Origin: Sphingobacterium sp. SGR-19
GTDB lineage: Bacteria; Bacteroidota; Bacteroidia; Sphingobacteriales; Sphingobacteriaceae
Reading direction: 5' to 3'
DNA length: 64,000 bases
Assembly (NCBI RefSeq): GCF_011043555.1
Contig: NZ_JAAKGS010000007.1
Location: 62,001 to 126,000 of the forward strand
Made by a program: the position numbers and the translations under genes. Positions 27,468-36,073 of the stretch are shown piece after piece. Positions within the stretch are counted from its first letter, which is position 1; each line of letters starts with the position of its first letter. Below the pieces are notes generated by a model. That model searched no databases. It was not told the DNA's origin and saw only the letters and a program-made list of their open reading frames with translations.

Positions 27468-28352
27468 ATGGCAAATTTAAAAGAAGTAAGAAGCCGGATT
27501 AGTTCGGTAACATCAACGCAACAGATTACCAAAGCCATGAAAATGGTGGCTGCGGCGAAATTGAAGCGTGCCACAAACGCTATCGTACAGTTACGCCCTT
27601 ATGCCAACAAATTGAGGGATATTCTGGCACAAGTTTCTGCTTCTGTTGAAGGGAATGATTCACCTTATACACAAGATCGCATACCCACAAAGGTATTGGT
27701 TATCGTGTTGACTTCCAATAGAGGTTTGGCAGGAGCATTTAATGCAAACGCGATCAAAACGGCTAATAGCTTAATTTTCGGTAAATACGCTGAACAACAT
27801 GCCCGGGGTAACCTGAGTATTATCGCTATTGGTAAACGAGGACATGATTTCTTTCAAAAGCGTGGCTTTAATGTTATTGGTAACTATAATGAGTTGTATA
27901 GTGATCTTAACTTTTTGAGTGTATCCCACGTAACCGAATATGCTATGCAGGAATTTAAAGCGGGAAATATCGACAGAGTAGAGGTTGTATATAACGAGTT
28001 CCGCAATGCTGCGGTTCAGATATTGACGACCGAACAGTTGTTGCCATTAGTGCCTCAGGAAAGATCAGATACTGTCGGAGTTGCGGAGACGGACTATATT
28101 ATTGAGCCATCTAAAGAAAGAATCATTGAAGAGCTTATTCCGAAGGCTATCAAAACGCAATTATATAAGGCAGTTTTAGATTCCAATGCTTCTGAGCATG
28201 GCGCGCGTATGACAGCGATGGACAAAGCTACCGAAAATGCCGGCGAACTACTGAAAGCATTGAAATTGTCTTATAACCAAGCAAGGCAAGCTGCCATTAC
28301 GACAGAGTTAACGGAAATCGTATCCGGTGCAGCGGCACTGTCAAATGGATAA
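27468..28352 (+). CDS. atpG: F-type ATP synthase subunit gamma
   Basis: Central shaft subunit of 294 residues. The N-terminal coiled-coil helix carries RSRISSVTSTQQITKAMKMV and the C-terminal helix carries MTAMDKATENAGELLKALKL through QARQAAITTELTEIVSGAAAL, both hallmark motifs. The Rossmann-like middle starts with LVIVLTSNRGLAGAFNANAI. It closes this cluster, and a strong hairpin terminator follows. atpD and atpC must be elsewhere, as is common in Bacteroidota. Confidence 0.96.
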   Translation: MANLKEVRSRISSVTSTQQITKAMKMVAAAKLKRATNAIVQLRPYANKLRDILAQVSASVEGNDSPYTQDRIPTKVLVIVLTSNRGLAGAFNANAIKTANSLIFGKYAEQHARGNLSIIAIGKRGHDFFQKRGFNVIGNYNELYSDLNFLSVSHVTEYAMQEFKAGNIDRVEVVYNEFRNAAVQILTTEQLLPLVPQERSDTVGVAETDYIIEPSKERIIEELIPKAIKTQLYKAVLDSNASEHGARMTAMDKATENAGELLKALKLSYNQARQAAITTELTEIVSGAAALSNG

Positions 28353-28370
28353 GATAAATACCCATATTTG

Positions 28371-28398
28371 AAAAGGGAATCTTCAAGGATTCCCTTTT
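28371..28398 (+). terminator. Intrinsic terminator after atpG
   Basis: AAAAGGGAATC pairs perfectly with GATTCCCTTTT across a 6-base loop and ends in Ts. It is 19 bases after the atpG stop and closes the atp cluster. Confidence 0.85.
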
Positions 28399-28466
28399 TG
28401 TTTGTATATCGTTATATATTACCCCGACATCCCGCTCAACATCATTATAATGCCATCTATTTTATG

Positions 28467-28474
28467 TAACTTTG
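28467..28474 (+). promoter_or_regulatory. Candidate promoter of der
   Basis: TAACTTTG fits the TAnnTTTG -7 box and lies after the atp terminator. A start about 70 bases before the der ATG would follow. No good -33 TTTG is seen. Confidence 0.45.
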
Positions 28475-28551
28475 TAACCTTACAAAAAGATGGAGTTTGG
28501 TGATGTTGAAGGTAATATATAGACCTTAAGCATCATTTGCATAAAATAAGT

Positions 28552-29856
28552 ATGGCAAATATAGTGGCAATTGTTGGTCGCCCGAACGTTGGGAAATCAA
28601 CATTATTTAACCGTTTAACAGAAAGTAGAAAGGCAATCGTTGACGATTTCAGTGGTGTGACGCGTGATCGCCACTATGAAATGGCGGAATGGATAGGGAA
28701 AAAATTTACGGTTATTGATACGGGCGGGTTTGTACATGGTTCTGATGATGTTTTCGAAGAAGCTATTCGCGATCAAGTCCATATTGCCATAGATGAAGCA
28801 TCCGTCATCCTTTTTATGGTGGATGTGACGACCGGTATCACCGATTTGGACGATGAAATTGCCGATATACTCCGTCGAACCTCAAAGCCTGTATATGTGG
28901 TTGCTAATAAAGTAGACCACGCCAGAAGAACTCATGAATCAGCCGAATTTTATGCATTTGGGTTGGGAGAAATTTATAATGTGTCTTCGATAACCGGTTC
29001 GGGTACTGGAGAGCTGCTGGATGCCGTAGTGTCTCATTTCCCGGAAGAGAAAGAGGAAGAAGAAGTCAACTTGCCTAAGTTAGCCATTGTCGGCCGTCCG
29101 AACGTAGGGAAATCTTCGCTGACGAATGCACTATTAGGTAAGGAAAGAAATATTGTGACCGATATTGCTGGCACGACCCGAGATTCTATCCGCATTCATT
29201 ATAATCAATTTGGTAACGAGTTTTTGCTGATCGATACAGCAGGGCTTCGTCGAAAGAATAAAGTGAACGAGGATATCGAATTCTATTCGGTTATGCGGAC
29301 GATCAAAGCATTGGAAGATTCGGATGTCGTTATTCTAATGCTGGATGCTAATGATGGAATTGAATCACAAGATATCAACATCTTTCACTTAGCAGAAAAG
29401 AATAAGAAGGGTGTAATGATTGTGGTCAACAAATGGGATACCATTGAAAAGGATCACAAGACCACCAAAGAGTTTGAAACACGTATCCGCGAGAAAATTT
29501 CGCCGTTTACAGATGTTCCGATCATCTTTACTTCCGTAACAGAAAAACAACGTATATTTAAAGTGGTGGAAAAGGCCATGGAGGTGTATGCAAATAAAAC
29601 GAAAAAAATACCGACCTCTAAGCTTAATGATGTCATGTTGGAGGTCATCCAGAACTATCCGCCGCCAGCCATGAAAGGAAAATACATCAAGGTAAAATAT
29701 ATTACGCAACTCGCTGGACGCTCGCCGATGTTTGCGTTTTTCTGTAATCTGCCGCAATATATCAAAGAACCATATAAGCGGTTTATTGAGAATAAATTAC
29801 GCGAGCATTTTGATTTTACCGGAGTACCTATTCAAATATTTTTTAGACAAAAGTAA
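28552..29856 (+). CDS. der: Ribosome biogenesis GTPase Der (EngA)
   Basis: Double GTPase of 434 residues that helps mature the 50S subunit. The first G domain begins GRPNVGKST (9-17) with DTGGF and NKVD. The second begins GRPNVGKSS (181-189) with [20 protein letters not shown] and NKWD. A C-terminal KH-like domain follows (about 350-434). I chose ATG 28552, which puts [12 protein letters not shown] at the start; the TTG 15 bases upstream is not needed. cysS starts 16 bases after its stop. Confidence 0.97.
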   Translation: MANIVAIVGRPNVGKSTLFNRLTESRKAIVDDFSGVTRDRHYEMAEWIGKKFTVIDTGGFVHGSDDVFEEAIRDQVHIAIDEASVILFMVDVTTGITDLDDEIADILRRTSKPVYVVANKVDHARRTHESAEFYAFGLGEIYNVSSITGSGTGELLDAVVSHFPEEKEEEEVNLPKLAIVGRPNVGKSSLTNALLGKERNIVTDIAGTTRDSIRIHYNQFGNEFLLIDTAGLRRKNKVNEDIEFYSVMRTIKALEDSDVVILMLDANDGIESQDINIFHLAEKNKKGVMIVVNKWDTIEKDHKTTKEFETRIREKISPFTDVPIIFTSVTEKQRIFKVVEKAMEVYANKTKKIPTSKLNDVMLEVIQNYPPPAMKGKYIKVKYITQLAGRSPMFAFFCNLPQYIKEPYKRFIENKLREHFDFTGVPIQIFFRQK

Positions 29857-29872
29857 GCTGATCATAGATTTT

Positions 29873-31345
29873 ATGGAACCTAATCTTGTTCTTTATAATA
29901 CCCTTACCCGAAAAAAAGAAAAGTTTAATCCCCTAAATCCACCGTTTGTCGGCATGTATGTGTGTGGCCCGACGGTGTACAGTGAGGTCCATTTAGGGAA
30001 CTGCCGTACGTTTGTATCTTTCGACATGATCTTTCGTTACCTGCTGCACCTGGGGTATAAGGTAAGGTATGTAAGAAATATTACCGATGCGGGGCATCTT
30101 GAAGGTGACCGGGATGAAGGAGATGATAAGTTTTCCAAAAAGGCAAAATTGGAGCAATTGGAACCTATGGAAATTGTGCAGAAATATACGCTCGGTTTCC
30201 ATGAGGTTTTACGACTTTTCAATACGTTGCCGCCGAGCATCGAACCTACAGCAACGGGACATATCTCGGAACAAATTGAGATGGTACAACGCATTATCGA
30301 TAATGGTTATGCTTATGAAGTCAACGGTACGGTATATTTTGATGTAGAAAAATATGTAAAGGAACACGATTATACGATTTTGACAAATCGTAAGCTAGAG
30401 GATCTTTTAAACAATACCCGAGAACTAGGCGGACAGGACGAAAAACGAGGGCGGTTGGATTTTGCCTTATGGATTAAGGCGAAGCCGGAGCATATTATGC
30501 GCTGGCCAGCTCCGTGGAGCGTAGGATTTCCTGGATGGCACATCGAATGTTCGGCGATGAGCAGTAAATATCTGGGTGCGCAGTTCGATATCCACGGTGG
30601 AGGGATGGATCTTGCAGCGACACACCATACCAATGAGATAGCTCAATCGGAAGCTTGTCATCACGTTCAGCCGGCTAAATATTGGATGCATACCAATATG
30701 CTGACCGTAAATGGCGCGCGGATGTCGAAATCTGCGGGAAACGGCTTTCTTCCACACGAATTGTTTACAGGCAATCACCCGCTGTTAGATAGAGGCTACT
30801 CGCCGATGTCGGTTCGTTTTTTTATGATGCAGGCGCATTATCGTAGCACATTGGATTTCTCGAATGACGCATTGGATGCCGCTGACAAGGGGTATAAACG
30901 CCTAATGAACGCTATCGGTTTGCTAGGCAAGATAAAACCGTCGAACGGAAGTAATGGCGACTTTGATCTTGTTGCTTTAAAGCAAAGATGTTATGGGGCT
31001 ATGGACGATGATTTCAATACGCCGGTGCTTATTGCTGAATTGTTTGAAGCAGTCCGTTTTATCAATGCTGCATACGACGGTAAGATGGCGATGAATCAAA
31101 CCACGAAAGACGAACTCAAATCGTTTATGCAGCTTTTTGTAGCGGATATATTAGGCCTGAGAAATGATGCTTTAGAAGGCGATGCCGATGATACTGACGC
31201 ATTAATGCAGATTATTATCAATCTGCGCAATGAAGCAAAGAAAAATAAAGATTTTACGACATCAGATCGTATTCGTGAAGATCTCCAATCTATTGGTGTT
31301 CAATTAAAAGATAGCAAAGATGGGACGCTTTGGAATAAGATTTGA
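29873..31345 (+). CDS. cysS: Cysteinyl-tRNA synthetase
   Basis: Class I aminoacyl-tRNA synthetase of 490 residues that charges tRNA-Cys. The first zinc cysteine is in MYVCGPTVY, the HIGH-like motif is HLGN, and the second zinc region is GWHIECSAMS with THHTNE. The KMSKS motif is RMSKSAGNG. The C-terminal DALR-type domain and the end HGTLWN-like DGTLWNKI complete it. I chose ATG 29873, since the open frame upstream runs antiparallel to nothing useful and only overlaps der. The gene is co-linear with der. Confidence 0.97.
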   Translation: MEPNLVLYNTLTRKKEKFNPLNPPFVGMYVCGPTVYSEVHLGNCRTFVSFDMIFRYLLHLGYKVRYVRNITDAGHLEGDRDEGDDKFSKKAKLEQLEPMEIVQKYTLGFHEVLRLFNTLPPSIEPTATGHISEQIEMVQRIIDNGYAYEVNGTVYFDVEKYVKEHDYTILTNRKLEDLLNNTRELGGQDEKRGRLDFALWIKAKPEHIMRWPAPWSVGFPGWHIECSAMSSKYLGAQFDIHGGGMDLAATHHTNEIAQSEACHHVQPAKYWMHTNMLTVNGARMSKSAGNGFLPHELFTGNHPLLDRGYSPMSVRFFMMQAHYRSTLDFSNDALDAADKGYKRLMNAIGLLGKIKPSNGSNGDFDLVALKQRCYGAMDDDFNTPVLIAELFEAVRFINAAYDGKMAMNQTTKDELKSFMQLFVADILGLRNDALEGDADDTDALMQIIINLRNEAKKNKDFTTSDRIREDLQSIGVQLKDSKDGTLWNKI

Positions 31346-31369
31346 TTGTAAGACGACAAAGTTGTGTAA

Positions 31370-32239
31370 ATGAAGATAATAAAAATCTATTCGATAATAA
31401 CCGCTATCATGCTGTACGGTGCATCCACGAATGTACATGCACAATTACCAGATAAAGTAGGGAGCTTGATTACCGCAGATCGGACGGCGTCTAACCTGGC
31501 GAAAAGAGAGAATCTACACAAAGCATTTATGTCTATCGTTGACAAAGAATCAACGCTATATGTTCCTTCTCCGGTAAACGCCATAAATTACTTGAACAAT
31601 CGGCCGAATATACCGGACGTCATGTCGTGGGAGCCAAATTTTGCGTTGGTCTCCAAGAGTTTAGATTGGGGGGTGACATCAGGACCGATGGAGTTTCAGA
31701 AGGTAGGTGCGATAAAAAGATTTGGGCAGTACCTCACGGTTTGGCGTCGGGATAGAAAAGGAAACTGGAAAGTACATATACGGGCTGAGGTCGAGAATTT
31801 TGGAAAAGGTGCTAAATCGGATTTGGTGTATTATGAGCCCGACGATTCGTGGTATCTAAAGCATCGTTCGAAAGTACGTCTGCAACAGAGAGAGGAAGTG
31901 GTGACGCAAAGTGACGAACTCTTCTCGACGATCTTAAAAGCAAATAACGAAACTGCGTTCAATGAATTTCTTGCAGATGACGTACGTTATTATTACCCTT
32001 GGGAGACAGAAATAGAGGGTAAGAAAAACGTACTTGCTTTTTTAAAGAAAAAGAGAATAGAAATTACGACAGATCCATCCGGTGTTGGCCGCGCATATAG
32101 CGGAGAATATGCTTACACTTCTGGTACAGCGACTGTACGGTCTAAAGATAAAGTGGTGAAGTTTAATTATATCCGTATTTGGCAACTGAAAGACGATTAT
32201 CAGTGGCGGGTTATTGTCGAGATGATGTTCGAGAGATAA
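31370..32239 (+). CDS. Secreted NTF2/SnoaL-like (DUF4440-type) protein
   Basis: Predicted exported protein of 289 residues. Residues 1-24 form a signal peptide ending NVHA. The mature part seems to hold two NTF2-like folds: one at about 45-150 (KRENLHKAFMSIVDKESTLY to NWKVHIRAEV) and one at about 175-289 (SDELFSTILKANNETAFNEF to YQWRVIVEMM). Such folds bind small ligands or act as isomerases, but no catalytic residues can be named. It follows cysS by 24 bases and shares a terminator with the convergent SurA-like gene. Confidence 0.7.
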   Translation: MKIIKIYSIITAIMLYGASTNVHAQLPDKVGSLITADRTASNLAKRENLHKAFMSIVDKESTLYVPSPVNAINYLNNRPNIPDVMSWEPNFALVSKSLDWGVTSGPMEFQKVGAIKRFGQYLTVWRRDRKGNWKVHIRAEVENFGKGAKSDLVYYEPDDSWYLKHRSKVRLQQREEVVTQSDELFSTILKANNETAFNEFLADDVRYYYPWETEIEGKKNVLAFLKKKRIEITTDPSGVGRAYSGEYAYTSGTATVRSKDKVVKFNYIRIWQLKDDYQWRVIVEMMFER

Positions 32240-32265
32240 ATAAGAGGCGTGAGCCTCTTATTTAT
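32236..32265. terminator. Bidirectional terminator between NTF2-like and SurA-like genes
   Basis: Perfect 13-bp arms (ATAAATAAGAGGC and complement) around a GTGA loop. The stops of both convergent genes (32237-32239 and 32258-32260) lie in the stem, and both strands end in a T-rich tail. Confidence 0.85.
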
Positions 32266-33631
32266 TTGCTAAAACTTCTTTGGTTTCATCCATCCATGGT
32301 TTCAATACATCGCATTGGAGAAAATCTTCATCGATGTCAATAAAGGTGTTTTCCTTGCGCTCCTCAAACCATTCACTAAGTTTTCTGTTAACCTTATCCT
32401 GGCTCGCTGCTTCTTGTATCTTTGCAAAGTCTTGTTCCAGATTTGCTTTATGTGGTGCTATGCGAGATTTAAGATAGACGAATTTGTATACTTGTTCACC
32501 TGTTTGATCTGCAGAGAGAAATGACTTAGAATATTGCCCAATCTCAAGCGGATCTATGGCTGTAAAAGTCTCCTTATCTAATCTGTTGATTGGAATCAAA
32601 GGAGAATGGTCTTCGGGGTTCATGATCATCCCCCCAGAATATTTTGTTTCGTTGTTGTCTGAATGTAAGGTAGCTGCTGCATGAAAATCGAGTTTTCCTT
32701 CGGACACCTTGTCGTAGATACTGTCTAATTTCGCCTTTGCGCGCTGCAAGCTAGCTGATGTAGGTTTCTTTTTTATCAGTACATGACGAACATTGACCTC
32801 CTCACCCCGCCGTTGCAGGACTTGTAAGAAATGGAAACCAAATTGGGTTTCGAATACAGGTGAAACGTCTCCCTCCTTAAGCTTAAACGCCATAGCGGAA
32901 AACTCCTTTACATAGTGATCTCGTGTCGCGAATCCTAACTCCCCTCCATACGGAGCTGATCCATCTTCTGAATATAAGCGAGCTACCGTTCCAAAATCAG
33001 AGCCGTTTAATACTTGTTGTCTATATCCTTCGGCTTTATTTCTGAACTGTTCTTTTTCTTCCTTGGTTAATTCCGGTTTGATAACGACTTCACCAATTTC
33101 TACCTCCGTATCAAAATAAGGAAGGCTATCCTGATCGAGGCTTTCAAAATATTGCTTTACTTCTGCAGGCGTGACATTGATCGTCGATACGATGGTCTGG
33201 CGCATTCTATCTGCTTTCAATTGCTCCGCCACATTGGAGCGCATCTCCTCTTTATACTGTAAGAGCGAGCGGTTTAGAAACTCTTCCAAACGTTCTTTTC
33301 CTCCGGCTTGTCTAACCATCATCTGCATCCGTCTATTCAAGTTATCATCAACCTCCGCTTCAGATACTTCAATGGAATCGATTGCCGCTTGTTGGGATAA
33401 TAGCTTTTGGGTAAGAAGTTGCTGCAAGACGTAACATTTCATTTCTTCATTCGGTTTTTCACCTTGTGCTAAATACTGCGCATATTGCATTTCTACATCG
33501 GATTGCAAAATGATGCTGGAACCTACGGTGGCAACCACCCGGTCTACCAATCTCCCTTGTGCATATACGGATTGCAAACAAATGATGGCCACAATTGCCA
33601 TTCCCAGTAAACTTATATATTTCTTCATCAT
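32258..33631 (-). CDS. SurA-like peptidyl-prolyl isomerase/chaperone
   Basis: Periplasmic parvulin-type isomerase of 457 residues for outer membrane protein folding. A signal peptide ends near residue 25 (SVYAQG). The SurA N-terminal helical domain (about 28-165) is marked by LVDRVVATVGSSIILQSDVE. Two PpiC domains follow, about 178-285 (EIGEVVIKPE to FETQFGFHFLQVLQRRG) and 288-395 (VNVRHVLIKKKPTSASLQ). A second ATG three bases inside the start is equally possible. It is transcribed away from the lactonase-like gene. Confidence 0.9.
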   Translation of the reverse strand: MMKKYISLLGMAIVAIICLQSVYAQGRLVDRVVATVGSSIILQSDVEMQYAQYLAQGEKPNEEMKCYVLQQLLTQKLLSQQAAIDSIEVSEAEVDDNLNRRMQMMVRQAGGKERLEEFLNRSLLQYKEEMRSNVAEQLKADRMRQTIVSTINVTPAEVKQYFESLDQDSLPYFDTEVEIGEVVIKPELTKEEKEQFRNKAEGYRQQVLNGSDFGTVARLYSEDGSAPYGGELGFATRDHYVKEFSAMAFKLKEGDVSPVFETQFGFHFLQVLQRRGEEVNVRHVLIKKKPTSASLQRAKAKLDSIYDKVSEGKLDFHAAATLHSDNNETKYSGGMIMNPEDHSPLIPINRLDKETFTAIDPLEIGQYSKSFLSADQTGEQVYKFVYLKSRIAPHKANLEQDFAKIQEAASQDKVNRKLSEWFEERKENTFIDIDEDFLQCDVLKPWMDETKEVLANK

Positions 33632-33654
33632 AAAACGTTGCCTCTAAAGCACTG

Positions 33655-33662
33655 CAAAATTA
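33655..33662 (-). promoter_or_regulatory. Candidate promoter of the SurA-like gene
   Basis: On the minus strand TAATTTTG matches TAnnTTTG, 24 bases from the start codon. The -33 match is poor. Confidence 0.4.
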
Positions 33663-33790
33663 CCCACTTTCTTCTCAAAAGTACTAAAACTTTGCCCGTT
33701 AATTTGTTAAAAATGTTAAAAAATAAAAGGGAATGATTTCATATGCTAAAATGTGTAATTTAGCGTCAGTTACTTTACGTAAACAATAAT

Positions 33791-34882
33791 ATGAAAGCAA
33801 CAATGATATTTGTATTAGGTTGTATAGCCCAATGGTCGACGGCGCAAGAGATTCCTATGTTTATCGGAACATATACCCATGCTGGAAGTCAAGGGATTTA
33901 TTTGTATATGTTTGACAAGAATAGCGGAGATGCTACCATGTATTCATCGACTGCCAGTGAGCACCCATCTTTTTTAGCAAGATCGGCAAAGGGAGATATG
34001 TTGTATGCCGTAAATGAAACAGGAGATAGTACAGCTGCACTGTCCTCATTTACTTTTGACGGCGATGCTTTGTCTTTTGTGGATGCGATGCCTACAGAGG
34101 GCAGTTACCCATGTCATGTTGCCGTAAGTAAACATCATCCCATCGCCGTTGTTTCTAATTATGGCGGAGGATCCCTATCCGTGTATCGGCTGGAGAAAAA
34201 TGGCGGTTTAGCAGAGAAAATACAACATATACAGCAAGAGGGGGCAGGGCCGAACAAAGAAAGACAGGAGGCTTCGCATGTACATTCTGCTTTCTTCAGC
34301 CCCGATGAAAAGCACGTATATGTACAAAATCTTGGTACGGATAAGGTCACTATTTATAGGATAGATAAAACGAATGATAACTATTCTTTGGTAGAAGAAA
34401 GTCGTATATCGACTCCGGCGGGAGGTGGTCCCCGCCATCTGGTATTCGATGAAAAAGGAGAAAACATATATGTGCTGTTGGAAATGACAGCTCAGATTGC
34501 ACATTATGAAAAGAATGGTGAAAACTGGAAGTTAGTGGATACGGTTTCTATCAATGAAGACGGTTTTGAGGGGGAAGATGGCGCGGCAGAAATAAAGCGT
34601 TCGGCTGACGGAAAATTTATCTATGCATCCAATCGTGGTGATGCCAATACCATTGCACTATTCGCTATAGACAAATCAGGTAGGCTAGAACGTAAAAAAG
34701 TATATCCTACTGGGGGAGAAGGGCCCCGAAATTTTAATATCTCCCCAAATGGACAATTTTTGTTAGTTGCGAATCAAAATACAAATAATATTACCGTTTT
34801 TGAACGTAATCAGGAAACTGGAGAATTAACAGACATTGGTAAACAAATTGAGGTTTCGACACCGGTTTGTATCGTTTTTTAA
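33791..34882 (+). CDS. Lactonase-family seven-bladed propeller (6-phosphogluconolactonase-like)
   Basis: Protein of 363 residues, with a signal peptide (1-19, STAQE). It is a seven-bladed beta propeller of the YbhE/muconate lactonase type, shown by FIGTYTHAGSQGIY, HPSFLARS, YPCHVAVSKHHPIAVVSNYG, HVHSAFFSPDEKHVYVQNLG, GGGPRHLVFDEKGENIYVL and GEGPRNFNISPNGQFLLVAN. Relatives hydrolyse 6-phosphogluconolactone. The export signal argues for a different lactone outside the cytoplasm here. It stands alone; the convergent Mrp operon ends 24 bases downstream with no clear hairpin. Confidence 0.88.
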   Translation: MKATMIFVLGCIAQWSTAQEIPMFIGTYTHAGSQGIYLYMFDKNSGDATMYSSTASEHPSFLARSAKGDMLYAVNETGDSTAALSSFTFDGDALSFVDAMPTEGSYPCHVAVSKHHPIAVVSNYGGGSLSVYRLEKNGGLAEKIQHIQQEGAGPNKERQEASHVHSAFFSPDEKHVYVQNLGTDKVTIYRIDKTNDNYSLVEESRISTPAGGGPRHLVFDEKGENIYVLLEMTAQIAHYEKNGENWKLVDTVSINEDGFEGEDGAAEIKRSADGKFIYASNRGDANTIALFAIDKSGRLERKKVYPTGGEGPRNFNISPNGQFLLVANQNTNNITVFERNQETGELTDIGKQIEVSTPVCIVF

Positions 34883-34906
34883 GCGTAGACATGTCGTATT
34901 ACATCC

Positions 34907-35329
34907 TTATTCTGTTTCTTCGTCTGTTTTGGCGATGTTAGGAGCATCGTCTTCGCGATCATCGTCCGTGTCACTTTCTTCACTTTCCAACTCATGTGTT
35001 TCGTCGTTGTACATGCCGGCAAGCTCGTCAATAATGGTGCCTTTCCAAAGTGGTGTGCCCGTGAAATATGCAGCCCTGCCAATCATGTGTGCACCGATAG
35101 GAGCAGTAATAATCAAAAAGAAAATGATAGCAATGGCTTTGGTTGTTACGGACACGTCCGGGAACATAACCGCAGCACAGATGAGTAATAGACCAACGCC
35201 TAGGGTAGAGGCTTTTACAGTTACGGATAGACGTAAATAAAAATCTGGCATTCGTAATATTCCGATCGACGCAAATAAAATGGAAAGTGCACCTACAGTG
35301 CTCAAAATGGCTAAAACTATTTCAATCAT
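34907..35329 (-). CDS. mrpG: Mrp sodium/proton antiporter subunit G
   Basis: Last gene of the Mrp operon, 140 residues. Three membrane helices (about 5-25, 42-60 and 65-85) with the family motif SIGILRMPDFYLRLSVTVKA. The last ~35 residues are a very acidic tail (ESEESDTDDDREDD), longer than in typical MrpG of about 110 residues. It overlaps mrpF by 8 bases, so translation is coupled. Confidence 0.93.
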   Translation of the reverse strand: MIEIVLAILSTVGALSILFASIGILRMPDFYLRLSVTVKASTLGVGLLLICAAVMFPDVSVTTKAIAIIFFLIITAPIGAHMIGRAAYFTGTPLWKGTIIDELAGMYNDETHELESEESDTDDDREDDAPNIAKTDEETE

Positions 35330-35597
35330 CTTTCTGTTTTTCTATATAATAAGCAAAGGCCACTGTGCCTAAGAAAGCAATCAGGGCAAGAATAATGGCG
35401 ACGTCCAAAAAAACTTCTTGATTCGAACGAATGCTGTATACGGTTATAATTCCGATACCAATCGTGATGACCAGATCGAGTGCTACCACACGGTCTACTA
35501 TGGCTGGACCCTTGAACAGGCGAATGAACACCAACATAACGGAGATGGATAATATCGGGAGGATAACGTAGTCGAAATATGCTTCTAGTGTAATCAT
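35322..35597 (-). CDS. mrpF: Mrp sodium/proton antiporter subunit F
   Basis: Small membrane subunit of 91 residues with three helices. The motif RLFKGPAIVDRVVALDLV is the MrpF hallmark, with the conserved Asp of the core. It overlaps mrpE by 4 bases and mrpG by 8, consistent with fixed stoichiometry in the complex. Confidence 0.94.
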   Translation of the reverse strand: MITLEAYFDYVILPILSISVMLVFIRLFKGPAIVDRVVALDLVITIGIGIITVYSIRSNQEVFLDVAIILALIAFLGTVAFAYYIEKQKDD

Positions 35598-36070
35598 CTT
35601 AAAATCGCTAATAGTCTTCTCTCCAAACCAGTTTGTGTCTGTCTGACAAACGTCTCTGGGTCTGTTAAGTACATTACGTGGATATAAATCGTTTTCTTGT
35701 CATCACTGATATCCACAATGAGTGTACCCGGCGTCAGCGAGATCATCGTCGTCAACAAGTTGATTTCAAAATCTGTTCGTGCGCTCATGGGGTACTTGAC
35801 AATCCCTGGTTTGAAGAAATATTTTGGTGTAATCACATCAAACGCAACCTGTATATTAGCTTTTACGACCTCATAAAGGAAGTAGAAAATAAAGCCTATA
35901 ATTTTGGGCACACGATAAAAATATCGGTGATCCGTTTCGTTGCGATTCATGATCCAGAGGATAAAGAACCCGATCATGAACCCAAACAAAAAGTTGGTGT
36001 AATAAAGAGAACCTGTAAGGGCAACCCAGATTGCTGAGAGCAATAGATTCATTAAAAAATTCTTAATCAT
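35594..36070 (-). CDS. mrpE: Mrp sodium/proton antiporter subunit E
   Basis: Subunit of 158 residues with two or three N-terminal helices and a cytoplasmic C-terminal domain. The motif LTTMISLTPGTLIVDISDDK and IYIHVMYL are typical of MrpE. It starts 3 bases after the mrpD stop on the minus strand and overlaps mrpF by 4. Confidence 0.94.
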   Translation of the reverse strand: MIKNFLMNLLLSAIWVALTGSLYYTNFLFGFMIGFFILWIMNRNETDHRYFYRVPKIIGFIFYFLYEVVKANIQVAFDVITPKYFFKPGIVKYPMSARTDFEINLLTTMISLTPGTLIVDISDDKKTIYIHVMYLTDPETFVRQTQTGLERRLLAILR

Positions 36071-36073
36071 ATG

